Below, one piece after another: positions 15,737 to 23,377 of a stretch of DNA of 49,451 nucleotides; position 1 is the first letter of the stretch, and every line of letters starts with the position of its first letter. Location of the stretch: the NCBI GenBank assembly GCA_024697025.1, contig JAILGH010000041.1, forward strand, positions 1-49,451, given 5' to 3'. Under the pieces are notes generated by a model that was not told the origin of the DNA, ran no database searches, and worked only from the letters and a program-made list of their open reading frames with translations. Origin of the DNA: Pseudobutyrivibrio sp. (GTDB lineage Bacteria; Bacillota; Clostridia; Lachnospirales; Lachnospiraceae). Made by a program: the position numbers and the translations under genes.

Positions 15737-17287
15737 ATGAAAAAGATTATTAAACCCATCATCGTTCTCTTTGTAATAGCAGGTCTTGTGACAGGAGGTG
15801 TTTTTGCTTACCTGAAATTTGGACCAAAGAAATCAGGAGCGGAGGCTGCGCCTGTTGCTAACTATTCCATTGAAGATAATTTTAGTAATACTATTATAAG
15901 CTTTGGTGAAGTTACTTCAGAAAAAGCACAGACCGCATATTTAGATAAGGGTACTGAAATTGTTAGTGTAAATGTCAAAGAAGGAGATCACGTCAATGAA
16001 GGTGATGTACTTTTGACAGTTAGCAAGGAGACACAGGACGTTAGAGGCAAGGAGTTGGAGCTTCAGAAGGCAACGCAAAAGCTTAATTACGAACAACTTA
16101 AGATGGACAGACTACAGAATGAAGAGCCAATACCAGCCTATATTTCTACTTCCCCTGATACGAGAGAAAGAACTGTAGTTGTCGGTCGTACATATACGTT
16201 GAAAGATGATGCCAGTTTTATGGATTATTCTGCTGGTCAGGTAGTTTATGAGGAATTAGGTGAAGGAGGAGAGAATGTTTACCATGATTCTAGTAATCGT
16301 AACGCATGTCTTGATTCAGAAAAGGACAAAGAGGCCATAGATTCAATTAAGTCTCACTTGGCAGAGGTTGACAAGGGCGCTACTTTTAATTGCGAAGAGG
16401 AATCTAGAACAACTGAAGTAACGGTTGGTATGTTCCACTATAACGCTGAAACAGGAGAGCTTCTTGGAGAAGATGTATACGGCGAAGATGGTGAGATGAT
16501 ACAGGAATTCAAGGAGCCTGAGGGACTTACTCCAGAAGAACTTGATGAAGCTATTGATAAGCAGATGGAAGTCCTTAAAGAGCAGGATTTAGAGGTTAGA
16601 GTTACTGCACATCAGCTTGATGTGATGCGAAATACAGCAGAGGATGGAACAATTAAGGCTAAGGTGTCTGGTACAGTTGTTAAGCTTCAGGATATGGATA
16701 ATTTTAACAATACTCAGCCATTTTTAACTGTATCAGCAACCGACGAATATCAGGTTGAATGTAATATTGGAGAGCTTGATTTAGAAAGAGTCAAGATAGG
16801 CGAGCCAGTTAAGCTTAATTGCTGGGAAAAGGGAATCGAAGCGGAAGGTTCAATCGCATCTATCAGCGATAAGCCAGCTGATGCAGAAAGAGGAAGTTAT
16901 TATAACTTCGGAAATAATAACGTAAGTTACTATCCAATGGTTGTTAACGTGGATAAATCTAGTGGTTTGGAAATAGGTGCATCTGTTTCTGCAAATATAA
17001 CTCCTAGTTCAGAAGGGGGCAGTGACTTTTATGTTGCAAAGCTTTTAATACGTAAAGATAAAAAAGGCTACTATGTTATGAAGCTAGATGACAAAGGCCT
17101 TACTAAAAAAGTTTACATAAAAGCAGGCAAATCCTTATACGGTGAGTATCTTCAAGTTAAGGAAGGTGTTTCCAAAGAGGACTACCTTGCATTCCCTTAT
17201 GGCAAGGGTGCCAAAGAAGGAGTTAAATGCAAGAAAATCGACCAATTTGAAAGCACTTTAGGTGGAAATGGACTTTGTTGTTTCTAG
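15737..17287 (+). CDS. Membrane-fusion adaptor with inserted domain, second copy
   Basis: 516 residues, over 100 more than the first adaptor. It has an N-terminal anchor (residues about 4-26), a first lipoyl half (IVSVNVKEGDHVNEGDVLLTV, read in parts as VNVKEGDHVNEGD) and a second half GTIKAKVSGTVVKLQDM near residue 311. Where a plain coiled-coil hairpin is expected, about 140 residues of mixed, acidic sequence are inserted between two helical arms (about 130-270). The protein ends with NGLCCF, an unusual C-terminal cysteine pair. Two different adaptors in one operon suggest a heteromeric adaptor assembly on one permease. Function of the insert is unknown. Confidence 0.8.
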   Translation: MKKIIKPIIVLFVIAGLVTGGVFAYLKFGPKKSGAEAAPVANYSIEDNFSNTIISFGEVTSEKAQTAYLDKGTEIVSVNVKEGDHVNEGDVLLTVSKETQDVRGKELELQKATQKLNYEQLKMDRLQNEEPIPAYISTSPDTRERTVVVGRTYTLKDDASFMDYSAGQVVYEELGEGGENVYHDSSNRNACLDSEKDKEAIDSIKSHLAEVDKGATFNCEEESRTTEVTVGMFHYNAETGELLGEDVYGEDGEMIQEFKEPEGLTPEELDEAIDKQMEVLKEQDLEVRVTAHQLDVMRNTAEDGTIKAKVSGTVVKLQDMDNFNNTQPFLTVSATDEYQVECNIGELDLERVKIGEPVKLNCWEKGIEAEGSIASISDKPADAERGSYYNFGNNNVSYYPMVVNVDKSSGLEIGASVSANITPSSEGGSDFYVAKLLIRKDKKGYYVMKLDDKGLTKKVYIKAGKSLYGEYLQVKEGVSKEDYLAFPYGKGAKEGVKCKKIDQFESTLGGNGLCCF

Positions 17288-17296
17288 AGGTGGAAT

Positions 17297-18550
17297 ATGT
17301 TTGAAAATTTAAGATTGGCCTTTAGAGGAATATGGACTCACAAGCTTAGATCATTTTTAACTATGCTTGGAATTATAATTGGTATCGCGTCAATTATTGC
17401 CATTGTTTCGACTATAGAAGGTACAAATCAACGAATAAAAGAAAATTTAATAGGTGCTGGTTCTAATACGGTTTCCGTCATACTTTGTCAGGATGATTAT
17501 CCAATAGATACCAACTATATGGAAATTCCAGATGGTGTTCCAATGGTAACTGATTCCACATTAGAAGAAATCAGAGATTTTGATGAGGTTATGAGTGCCA
17601 GCCGATATACTGAACGCATGGTTTATGATGGCGTTTATTACAAAGAAACCACTATGGAAGGTGGTTATGTGCGAGGTGTTGAAATGGATTATTTTTCAAC
17701 AGCAAACCTCGCAGTAAAAGAGGGACGACTTTTTACTGACGATGACTTGAAAAAGTTTAGAAAGGTATGCGTTATCGATGAAGAAACCTGTGCAGGACTT
17801 TTGGGAAATGAAGACCCACTAGGTAAGGTTCTTGAAATAGGTGGAGACGCATACACTATAGTTGGTGTAATCACTCCAAGAAATACATTTACACCAGATA
17901 TTAATAGTGTTGATGACTATTATACTTTTACACAACCAGAGTCAGGAACGGTCTATATACCGCTTTGTGATTGGCCAATTAGTTATAGATATGATGTGCC
18001 TGAAAATGTTTTGGTTAGAGCCGCTAGCACTGACGATATGACAGCTGCTGGAAAGAAGTCAGCAGACCAGTTAAATAGCTATATACATGCAAGAGAGTAC
18101 GGTGTAGGCTATCAGGCACAGGATTTGCTAGAGCAGGCTCAACAGATGCAGGAACTTGCCAACTCAACTAACAAGATGCTTATTTGGATTGCAGGTATAT
18201 CCCTTCTAGTTGGAGGTATAGGCGTAATGAATATCATGCTTGTATCTGTTACAGAGCGTACAGCGGAAATTGGATTAAAGAAGGCTATAGGTGCTCGTAA
18301 GAGCAAGGTTATGGGCCAGTTCTTAACAGAAGCAGCGGTGCTTACATCATTAGGTGGTGTGATTGGAGTTGCCAGTGGAATTGGACTTGCCAAGGTTATT
18401 TCTATTGTTGCAAATATACCTGTTGCCATTTCATGGCCAGCCACTGTAGTGTCGGTTGTATTTTCAACAATTATTGGTATAGTGTTTGGAATTCTTCCAA
18501 GCCGCAAGGCTGCCAATTTAAATCCTATCGATGCTCTTAGAACAAATTAA
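17297..18550 (+). CDS. MacB-like ABC transporter permease
   Basis: 417 residues with the MacB/FtsX layout. The N-terminal motif is LRLAFRGIWTHKLRSFLTMLGIIIGIASII. It forms the first membrane segment and precedes a large extracellular MacB-PCD domain (about residues 50-270). Three membrane segments follow (about 290-405), with ERTAEIGLKKAIGARKSKV as the conserved cytoplasmic coupling loop. The C-terminal end is NLNPIDALRTN, also typical. Together with the ATPase and the two adaptors it forms a complete four-gene export system. AGAGGTGG precedes the ATG. No regulator or peptide substrate gene is adjacent. Confidence 0.9.
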   Translation: MFENLRLAFRGIWTHKLRSFLTMLGIIIGIASIIAIVSTIEGTNQRIKENLIGAGSNTVSVILCQDDYPIDTNYMEIPDGVPMVTDSTLEEIRDFDEVMSASRYTERMVYDGVYYKETTMEGGYVRGVEMDYFSTANLAVKEGRLFTDDDLKKFRKVCVIDEETCAGLLGNEDPLGKVLEIGGDAYTIVGVITPRNTFTPDINSVDDYYTFTQPESGTVYIPLCDWPISYRYDVPENVLVRAASTDDMTAAGKKSADQLNSYIHAREYGVGYQAQDLLEQAQQMQELANSTNKMLIWIAGISLLVGGIGVMNIMLVSVTERTAEIGLKKAIGARKSKVMGQFLTEAAVLTSLGGVIGVASGIGLAKVISIVANIPVAISWPATVVSVVFSTIIGIVFGILPSRKAANLNPIDALRTN

Positions 18551-18559
18551 GAATATAAC

Positions 18560-18588
18560 TTGAATTTTTGCATTCACTCTAATAGAAT
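18560..18588 (+). promoter_or_regulatory. Promoter of exoA
   Basis: TTGAAT (18560-18565) and TAGAAT (18583-18588) are 17 bases apart, immediately after the exporter operon. The expected start of transcription lies about 40 bases before the exoA ATG. Confidence 0.7.
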
Positions 18589-18633
18589 TCGATTGTAGGT
18601 ATTGCACTTACGATTAATTACTTGGAGGTTAGA

Positions 18634-19389
18634 ATGCAAAAATTTATTTCATGGAATGTTAATGGACTCAGAGCTGTTATTGGCAAAGGGTTTTGGGATT
18701 TTTTTGATAGTATAGACGCTGATATTTTTTGTTTGCAGGAGATTAAGCTTTCGGAGGGCCAGATTGAATGTGAAAAGGAAGGATATCACGTATATTGGAA
18801 CTACGCCGAGAAGAAGGGATACAGTGGAACTGCTATATTTTCTAAGCAGGAGCCAATTTCTGTGACCTACGGCATAGGAATAGATGAGCATGACCACGAG
18901 GGGCGCGTTATCACTCTTGAGTTTGAGGACTATTACTTTATTACCTGCTATACACCAAACTCTCAGAATGAATTAAAGCGTCTTGATTATCGCATGACTT
19001 GGGAAGATGACTTTAAAGCATATTTATGTGAACTTAATAAGAAAAAGGGAGTTATTCTCTGTGGTGATTTAAATGTAGCCCATGAGGAAATCGACCTTAA
19101 GAATCCAAAGACTAATCGCAAGAATGCAGGCTTTACTGACGAGGAGCGTGGCAAGATGACAGAGCTTCTTTCAGCCGGCTTTGTAGACAGCTTTAGACAT
19201 TTCTATCCTGACCAGACAGACATCTACTCTTGGTGGTCATATAGATTCCACGCTAGAGAGAAGAATGCTGGATGGCGCATCGACTACTTTATAGTTTCCG
19301 AGGACATCAAGGATAGAATGAAGGATTCCAAGATTCACACAGACATTATGGGCTCAGACCATTGCCCAATTGAATTAGATTTTGAATAA
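18634..19389 (+). CDS. exoA: Exodeoxyribonuclease III / AP endonuclease
   Basis: 251 residues of the ExoIII (Xth/ExoA) family. The start at 18634 was chosen because TTGGAGG lies just upstream; an in-frame TTG at 18622 sits within that ribosome site. Metal-binding and catalytic motifs in order are [10 protein letters not shown] (N-terminus), LQEIKL (Glu near residue 35), [12 protein letters not shown] (Asp and Asn), GWRIDYF and the C-terminal SDHCPI with the catalytic His. It cleaves DNA at abasic sites and removes 3' blocks in base excision repair. It has its own promoter. Confidence 0.92.
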   Translation: MQKFISWNVNGLRAVIGKGFWDFFDSIDADIFCLQEIKLSEGQIECEKEGYHVYWNYAEKKGYSGTAIFSKQEPISVTYGIGIDEHDHEGRVITLEFEDYYFITCYTPNSQNELKRLDYRMTWEDDFKAYLCELNKKKGVILCGDLNVAHEEIDLKNPKTNRKNAGFTDEERGKMTELLSAGFVDSFRHFYPDQTDIYSWWSYRFHAREKNAGWRIDYFIVSEDIKDRMKDSKIHTDIMGSDHCPIELDFE

Positions 19390-19446
19390 CGTTTCTTATA
19401 ACGTTTTTTATGGTAAAATACTAATATCAATTTTTAGGAGGAAACC

Positions 19447-19623
19447 ATGGAAGAAAAGAAGGAAGCAACCTTTGTGATTCATGTCAAAAAGAGCAAAGAC
19501 AACGGATGGCAGGGACAGGTAAACTGGGCAGATCACGATGAAAAGCTCAATTTCCGAAGTGCCATGGAACTTATCAACATTATGGACTCAGCCCTTGATT
19601 ACGTGGAGGAGCCAGTCCAGTAG
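19447..19623 (+). CDS. Small hypothetical protein, 58 residues
   Basis: The frame runs from an ATG at 19447 to a TAG at 19621, with TAGGAGG as ribosome site and a -10-like TAAAAT preceded by TGG upstream. The product begins MEEKKEATFVIHVKKSKDNG and ends ALDYVEEPVQ. It is charged, has no signal or membrane segment, and contains the pattern NGWQGQVNW followed by a helix RSAMELINIMDSAL. A strong terminator follows. Short proteins of this kind occur in Lachnospiraceae, but I cannot assign a function. Ribosome site, composition and terminator make it a solid gene. Confidence 0.75.
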   Translation: MEEKKEATFVIHVKKSKDNGWQGQVNWADHDEKLNFRSAMELINIMDSALDYVEEPVQ

Positions 19624-19646
19624 GCAAAGCCATAATAAATCACAGC

Positions 19647-19674
19647 ACACCAGGCCTATGGCCTGGTGTTTTTT
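19647..19674 (+). terminator. Terminator of the 58-residue ORF
   Basis: ACACCAGGCC (19647-19656) pairs perfectly with GGCCTGGTGT (19660-19669) around TAT, followed by TTTTTT. The inverted repeat element E1 starts directly after it. Confidence 0.9.
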
Positions 19675-20280
19675 GCATTATTATGTTAATTTATATCGCT
19701 CCCCCCCCCAAGTGCCTGCGGCACGTAGAGGGCAAAACAATTTCGCTAAGATTATAGATTTTCTTAGTTCGAAAAGTGAGCTTCGCTGGGGTGTCCTTTC
19801 ATCGCTTTTACAATTCGAAGGAAGTGTGTGTCCCCTTACGGACAATTCACAACTATAAATTGATTTCAAAACTGGCTCATATAATTGCGCCGCGGCTACG
19901 TTTGCTAAGTGTATTTACGAAGTTATTTTTGTGGGTTTTGGCACCGTGATACAAATCAGTCCATTTCATAGTATCACTCTCGGCGCCGTCCGTGGCGCCT
20001 CATGCCAAAACCCTACAAAAACAACTTCTAATGTACTAAGCACACTTCGCATCGCTCTGCAATAATAATGAGCCAGTTTCGAAATCATATTTTTAAAATT
20101 TAATTATTGTCCGTAAGGGGACCACAGTTACGATAGAATTGTAAAACATTGAAAGAACACCCCATAATAAAAGAAGCGAAACTTCGAACTATTAGAAAAT
20201 CATAATCTTATGCGAGGTTTTGCCATCTACGTGCCGCAGGCACTTGGCGGGGGGCAATAGAAGATGAGTAGAAAAATGCA
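19675..20280. repeat. E1: 606-bp imperfect inverted repeat (long hairpin element)
   Basis: The whole stretch between two terminators folds back on itself around a centre near 19978. The outer block 19710-19738 pairs with 20217-20245 at 28 of 29 positions. Inner paired blocks include GGGGTGTCCTTTCA (19788-19801) with 20150-20163, CCCCTTACGGACAAT with ATTGTCCGTAAGGGG, and ACTGGCTCAT with ATGAGCCAGT. The tip carries two small hairpins, GTGATAC...GTATCAC and GGCGCC-GTCCGT-GGCGCC. A run of nine C lies at 19701-19709. No credible ORF or transposase is present. It shares motifs and tip design with E2 (32874-33475), in opposite orientation. It may be a structured RNA or a foldback element. I recognise no named family. 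Confidence 0.85.
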
Positions 20281-20314
20281 AAAAAACACCCCTTAGCTTA
20301 AGACTAAGGGGTGC
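20281..20314 (-). terminator. Terminator of argG
   Basis: On the minus strand CACCCCTTAG pairs with CTAAGGGGTG, followed by TTTTTTT. It begins six bases after the argG stop and abuts element E1. Confidence 0.9.
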
Positions 20315-20319
20315 TGTGA

Positions 20320-21543
20320 TTATTTCTGGTTTTTGTTCTCCTGGAGCTTCATTGCACGAACTTTTAATGGGAGGCCCCAAAGTGTTATGAAGCCTTCAGC
20401 ATCGTGATGATCGTAAAGGTCGCCAGTTGTGAATGATGCAAGTGACTCAGAGTAGAGTGAGTATGGAGAAGTTGTGCCGGCTTTGATGATGTTGCCCTTG
20501 TAAAGCTTGAACTTAACTTCGCCAGTAACATATTCCTGAGTAGACTTAACAAATGCTTGGATTGCATCGCAAAGTGGTGTGAACCATTTGCCTTCGTAGC
20601 AAACCTGTGCAAGCTTGTTGCCCATTTCCTTTTTCATTTCCATTGTAGCACGGTCGAGGCAGAGCTCTTCAAGCTGTGCGTGTGCTTCCATAAGAATTGT
20701 TCCACCTGGTGTCTCGTAAACGCCACGTGACTTCATACCAACAACACGGTTCTCAACGATATCGATGATTCCGATTCCGTTTCTTCCGCCGATTTCATTT
20801 AATTCCTTGATGATATCAGAAACCTTCATCTGCTTTCCATTAACAGAAGTAGGAACACCCTTTTCGAATGTCATTGTAACGTACTCTTCCTTGTCTGGAG
20901 CCTTTGAAGGTGGAGTAGTAAGCATAAGTAAGTGCTCGTAGTTTGGCTCCTGTGAAGGATCCTCGAGCTCGAGACCTTCATGGCTGATGTGCCATAAGTT
21001 ACGGTCACGGCTGTATGACTGGTCTGTAGAGAATGGAAGATTGATGCCATGAGCCTTGCAGTAATCTATCTCATCCTGACGAGACTGAAGTGTCCACTTG
21101 TCGTTACGCCATGGAGCGATAACCTTGATGTCTGGAGCAAGAGCCTTGATACCAAGCTCGAATCTAATCTGATCGTTACCCTTACCTGTAGCACCGTGGC
21201 AGATAGCAACAGCACCTTCCTTACGAGCAATCTCAACAAGTCTCTTAGCGATACCTGGACGAGCCATAGCAGTACCAAGTAAGTACTTGTTCTCGTAGAT
21301 AGCGCCAGCCTGAACGCAAGGTACAATGTAATTGTCGCAGAAATCATCAACGATATCTTCAATATATAATTTAGTAGCTCCTGAAGCCTTTGCTCTCTCT
21401 GAAAGACCGTCTAACTCATCGCCCTGTCCACAATCGATACAGCAGCAAATAACCTCGTAGCCGTAGTTTTCCTTGAGCCATGGAATAATAGCAGTGGTAT
21501 CAAGACCACCTGAATAAGCAAGTACAACCTTTTCCTGTGCCAT
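20320..21543 (-). CDS. argG: Argininosuccinate synthase
   Basis: 407 residues, full length for the family. The ATP-pyrophosphatase P-loop AYSGGLDTT is at the N-terminus (residues about 8-16), with [13 protein letters not shown] near residue 115 and SYSRDRNLW near residue 170. It joins citrulline and aspartate, using ATP, in the seventh step of arginine synthesis. TTAGGAGG lies upstream of the ATG on the minus strand. It is divergent from argC across a 291-base control region and ends in its own terminator. No argH is in the window, so the final step is encoded elsewhere. Confidence 0.95.
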   Translation of the reverse strand: MAQEKVVLAYSGGLDTTAIIPWLKENYGYEVICCCIDCGQGDELDGLSERAKASGATKLYIEDIVDDFCDNYIVPCVQAGAIYENKYLLGTAMARPGIAKRLVEIARKEGAVAICHGATGKGNDQIRFELGIKALAPDIKVIAPWRNDKWTLQSRQDEIDYCKAHGINLPFSTDQSYSRDRNLWHISHEGLELEDPSQEPNYEHLLMLTTPPSKAPDKEEYVTMTFEKGVPTSVNGKQMKVSDIIKELNEIGGRNGIGIIDIVENRVVGMKSRGVYETPGGTILMEAHAQLEELCLDRATMEMKKEMGNKLAQVCYEGKWFTPLCDAIQAFVKSTQEYVTGEVKFKLYKGNIIKAGTTSPYSLYSESLASFTTGDLYDHHDAEGFITLWGLPLKVRAMKLQENKNQK

Positions 21544-21621
21544 AATATAAATCCTCCTAAATATATGTCCATTCAGTTACCATTCGTAAATTCACTCTGA
21601 ATGATTTTCAAATCTGAAGAT

Positions 21622-21650
21622 ACTGTACTACAATAAAGTGACAAATTCAA
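21622..21650 (-). promoter_or_regulatory. Probable promoter of argG
   Basis: Read on the minus strand, TTGAAT (21650-21645) and TACAGT (21627-21622) are 17 bases apart. An ARG-box-like site lies directly upstream of this -35. Confidence 0.55.
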
Positions 21651-21651
21651 G

Positions 21652-21738
21652 TGTAAAATTATGCATATCACGGGTATATTTATCATATTTGTTAAAAATA
21701 ACCTTGAAATACGTTGTATACGGATGTATATTTATGCA
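21652..21738. promoter_or_regulatory. Two ARG-box-like sites between argG and argC
   Basis: TGTAAAATTATGCA (21652-21665) and TGTATATTTATGCA (21725-21738) differ at only two positions and resemble the arginine-repressor box TGAAT-W4-ATTCA with a few mismatches. Their starts are 73 bp apart, close to seven helical turns, as suits a hexameric ArgR looping DNA. They flank the divergent argG and argC promoters. Binding is inferred, and argR is not in the window. Confidence 0.5.
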
Positions 21739-21768
21739 AAAATAATTTATAAATTTTCGTCAAAATAC

Positions 21769-21797
21769 TTTACTTCATGAAAGTGATGTACTACAAT
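21769..21797 (+). promoter_or_regulatory. Promoter of the argC operon
   Basis: TTTACT (21769-21774) and TACAAT (21792-21797) are separated by 17 bases, 37 bases before the argC start. Confidence 0.7.
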
Positions 21798-21834
21798 CAT
21801 TTCAGACTATTTTTATTACGGAAGGAATGACACT

Positions 21835-22887
21835 ATGATTAAGGTAGGAATAATTGGAGCAACAGGATATGCTGGAGCAGAGATTGTCAGATTGCTTTAC
21901 GCTCATCCAGAGGCTGAGATAGTTTGGTATGGCTCTCGCTCATATGTTGATGAGAAGTTTGCTTCTATATATAGAAACATGTTCACTTTGGTAGAGGATA
22001 AATGTTTGGATGACAATTTGCCAGAGCTTTCAAAGCAGGTTGATGTTATCTTTACTGCGACTCCTCAGGGATATTTGGCTGGTGTCCTTACTGAAGAGAT
22101 TTTAAGTAATTGCAAGGTTATCGATTTATCTGCAGATTATCGTATCAAGGATGTTGCTACATATGAGAAGTGGTACGGCATTGAGCACAAGAGTCCTCAG
22201 TTTATTGAGGAGGCTGTTTATGGTCTTTGTGAGATTAACAGGGACAAGGAGCCTGGCGCAAGACTTATTGCAAACCCAGGTTGCTACACAACCTGTTCTA
22301 TACTTACAGCTTATCCACTTGTTAAGGCTGGTTTGATTGATCCTGCTACATTGATAGTAGATGCTAAGTCAGGTACATCTGGTGCAGGTCGTGGAGCTAA
22401 GCTTCCTAATTTATTCTGCGAAGTAAATGAAAATATTAAGGCTTATGGTGTTGCTTCTCACCGTCACACTCCTGAGATTGAGGAGCAGTTGGGATATGCT
22501 TGTGGTCAGGAGATAGTTATCAACTTCACACCACATCTAGTTCCTATGAACCGCGGTATTCTTGTTACTGAGTATGCAAGCCTTGTTAAGAAGGATGGCA
22601 AGCTTCCAACTAAGGAAGAGATTATGAAAGCATATCACGATGCTTATGATGACGAGTTCTTCGTTCGTGTATTAGAGTATGGCCAGTGCCCAGAGACCAA
22701 GTGGGTTGAGGGCAGCAACTTTGTTGATGTAAGCTTTGTTGTTGACGAGCGTACAGGCCGTGTAATTATGATGGGAGCCCTTGATAACCTTGTTAAAGGT
22801 GCCGCAGGTCAGGCAGTTCAAAACATGAACATTATCTTTGGGTTAGATGAAAAAATGGGATTAGATCTCGCTCCAATGTTTCCATAA
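21835..22887 (+). CDS. argC: N-acetyl-gamma-glutamyl-phosphate reductase
   Basis: 350 residues. The N-terminal NADP-binding motif is VGIIGATGYAGAEIVRLL. The catalytic cysteine lies in NPGCYTT near residue 146. KSGTSGAGRGAKL and ASHRHTPEIEEQ follow, and the HRHTPE histidine belongs to the active site. It reduces N-acetylglutamyl phosphate to the semialdehyde in the third step of arginine synthesis. It is the first gene of argC-GNAT-argJ-argB-argD, with ribosome site GGAAGGAA. Confidence 0.95.
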   Translation: MIKVGIIGATGYAGAEIVRLLYAHPEAEIVWYGSRSYVDEKFASIYRNMFTLVEDKCLDDNLPELSKQVDVIFTATPQGYLAGVLTEEILSNCKVIDLSADYRIKDVATYEKWYGIEHKSPQFIEEAVYGLCEINRDKEPGARLIANPGCYTTCSILTAYPLVKAGLIDPATLIVDAKSGTSGAGRGAKLPNLFCEVNENIKAYGVASHRHTPEIEEQLGYACGQEIVINFTPHLVPMNRGILVTEYASLVKKDGKLPTKEEIMKAYHDAYDDEFFVRVLEYGQCPETKWVEGSNFVDVSFVVDERTGRVIMMGALDNLVKGAAGQAVQNMNIIFGLDEKMGLDLAPMFP

Positions 22888-22908
22888 CAAAAGGAGAGTA
22901 GCATAGTA

Positions 22909-23361
22909 ATGAATTACTCAATTAGAACAATGACAGAAAATGATTACGAAGAGGTTTTTTCTCTTTGGAAATCCATCCATGGTTTTGCCATGCGTTCCTT
23001 GGATGATTCCAAGGAGGGTATTCTCAAGTTTATCAAGCGCAACCCTAACACTTCAGTAGTTGCTACGGTTGATGACAAGATTGTGGGCTCAATTCTTGCA
23101 GGCCACGACGGCAGACACGGAAGCTTTTATCACGTGTGCGTACATGAGAATTATCGTAATCACGGTATTGGTAAGGCTATGGTTACAGCTGCTATGATTC
23201 GCCTTAAGGAGGAGGGCATCAACAAGATTCAGTTGGTTGCCTTTGCAGGAAACGAGATTGGAAATCATTTCTGGCACGCCGAGGGCTGGAGAGAGCGAGA
23301 AGATTTTAATACATATGATTTTGTCTTAAATGATGAAAACATAATCAAATTTAACAGCTAG
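22909..23361 (+). CDS. GNAT-family N-acetyltransferase in the arginine operon
   Basis: 150 residues, a single GNAT domain. The acetyl-CoA loop is VHENYRNHGIGKAMVTAAM (near residues 84-102), matching the family's Q/RxxGxG/A pattern. AFAGNEIGNHFWHAEGWRERE is the typical C-terminal part. Its place between argC and argJ suggests an amino-acid substrate. It could act as a stand-alone N-acetylglutamate synthase that supplements ArgJ, or as a YpeA-like enzyme. The sequence alone does not decide. AAAGGAGAG precedes the ATG. Confidence 0.8.
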   Translation: MNYSIRTMTENDYEEVFSLWKSIHGFAMRSLDDSKEGILKFIKRNPNTSVVATVDDKIVGSILAGHDGRHGSFYHVCVHENYRNHGIGKAMVTAAMIRLKEEGINKIQLVAFAGNEIGNHFWHAEGWREREDFNTYDFVLNDENIIKFNS

Positions 23362-23377
23362 TTACAAGGAGAAAATT

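Noticed and set aside
19701-19709. Run of nine C as a phase-variation switch
   Set aside because: It lies in no gene and near no promoter. It may vary in length, but there is nothing visible for it to switch.
19538-19858. Open frame of about 106 codons running from the 58-residue gene into element E1
   Set aside because: It overlaps a well-supported gene in another frame and crosses its terminator. Its sequence is simply the E1 left arm, with no ribosome site.
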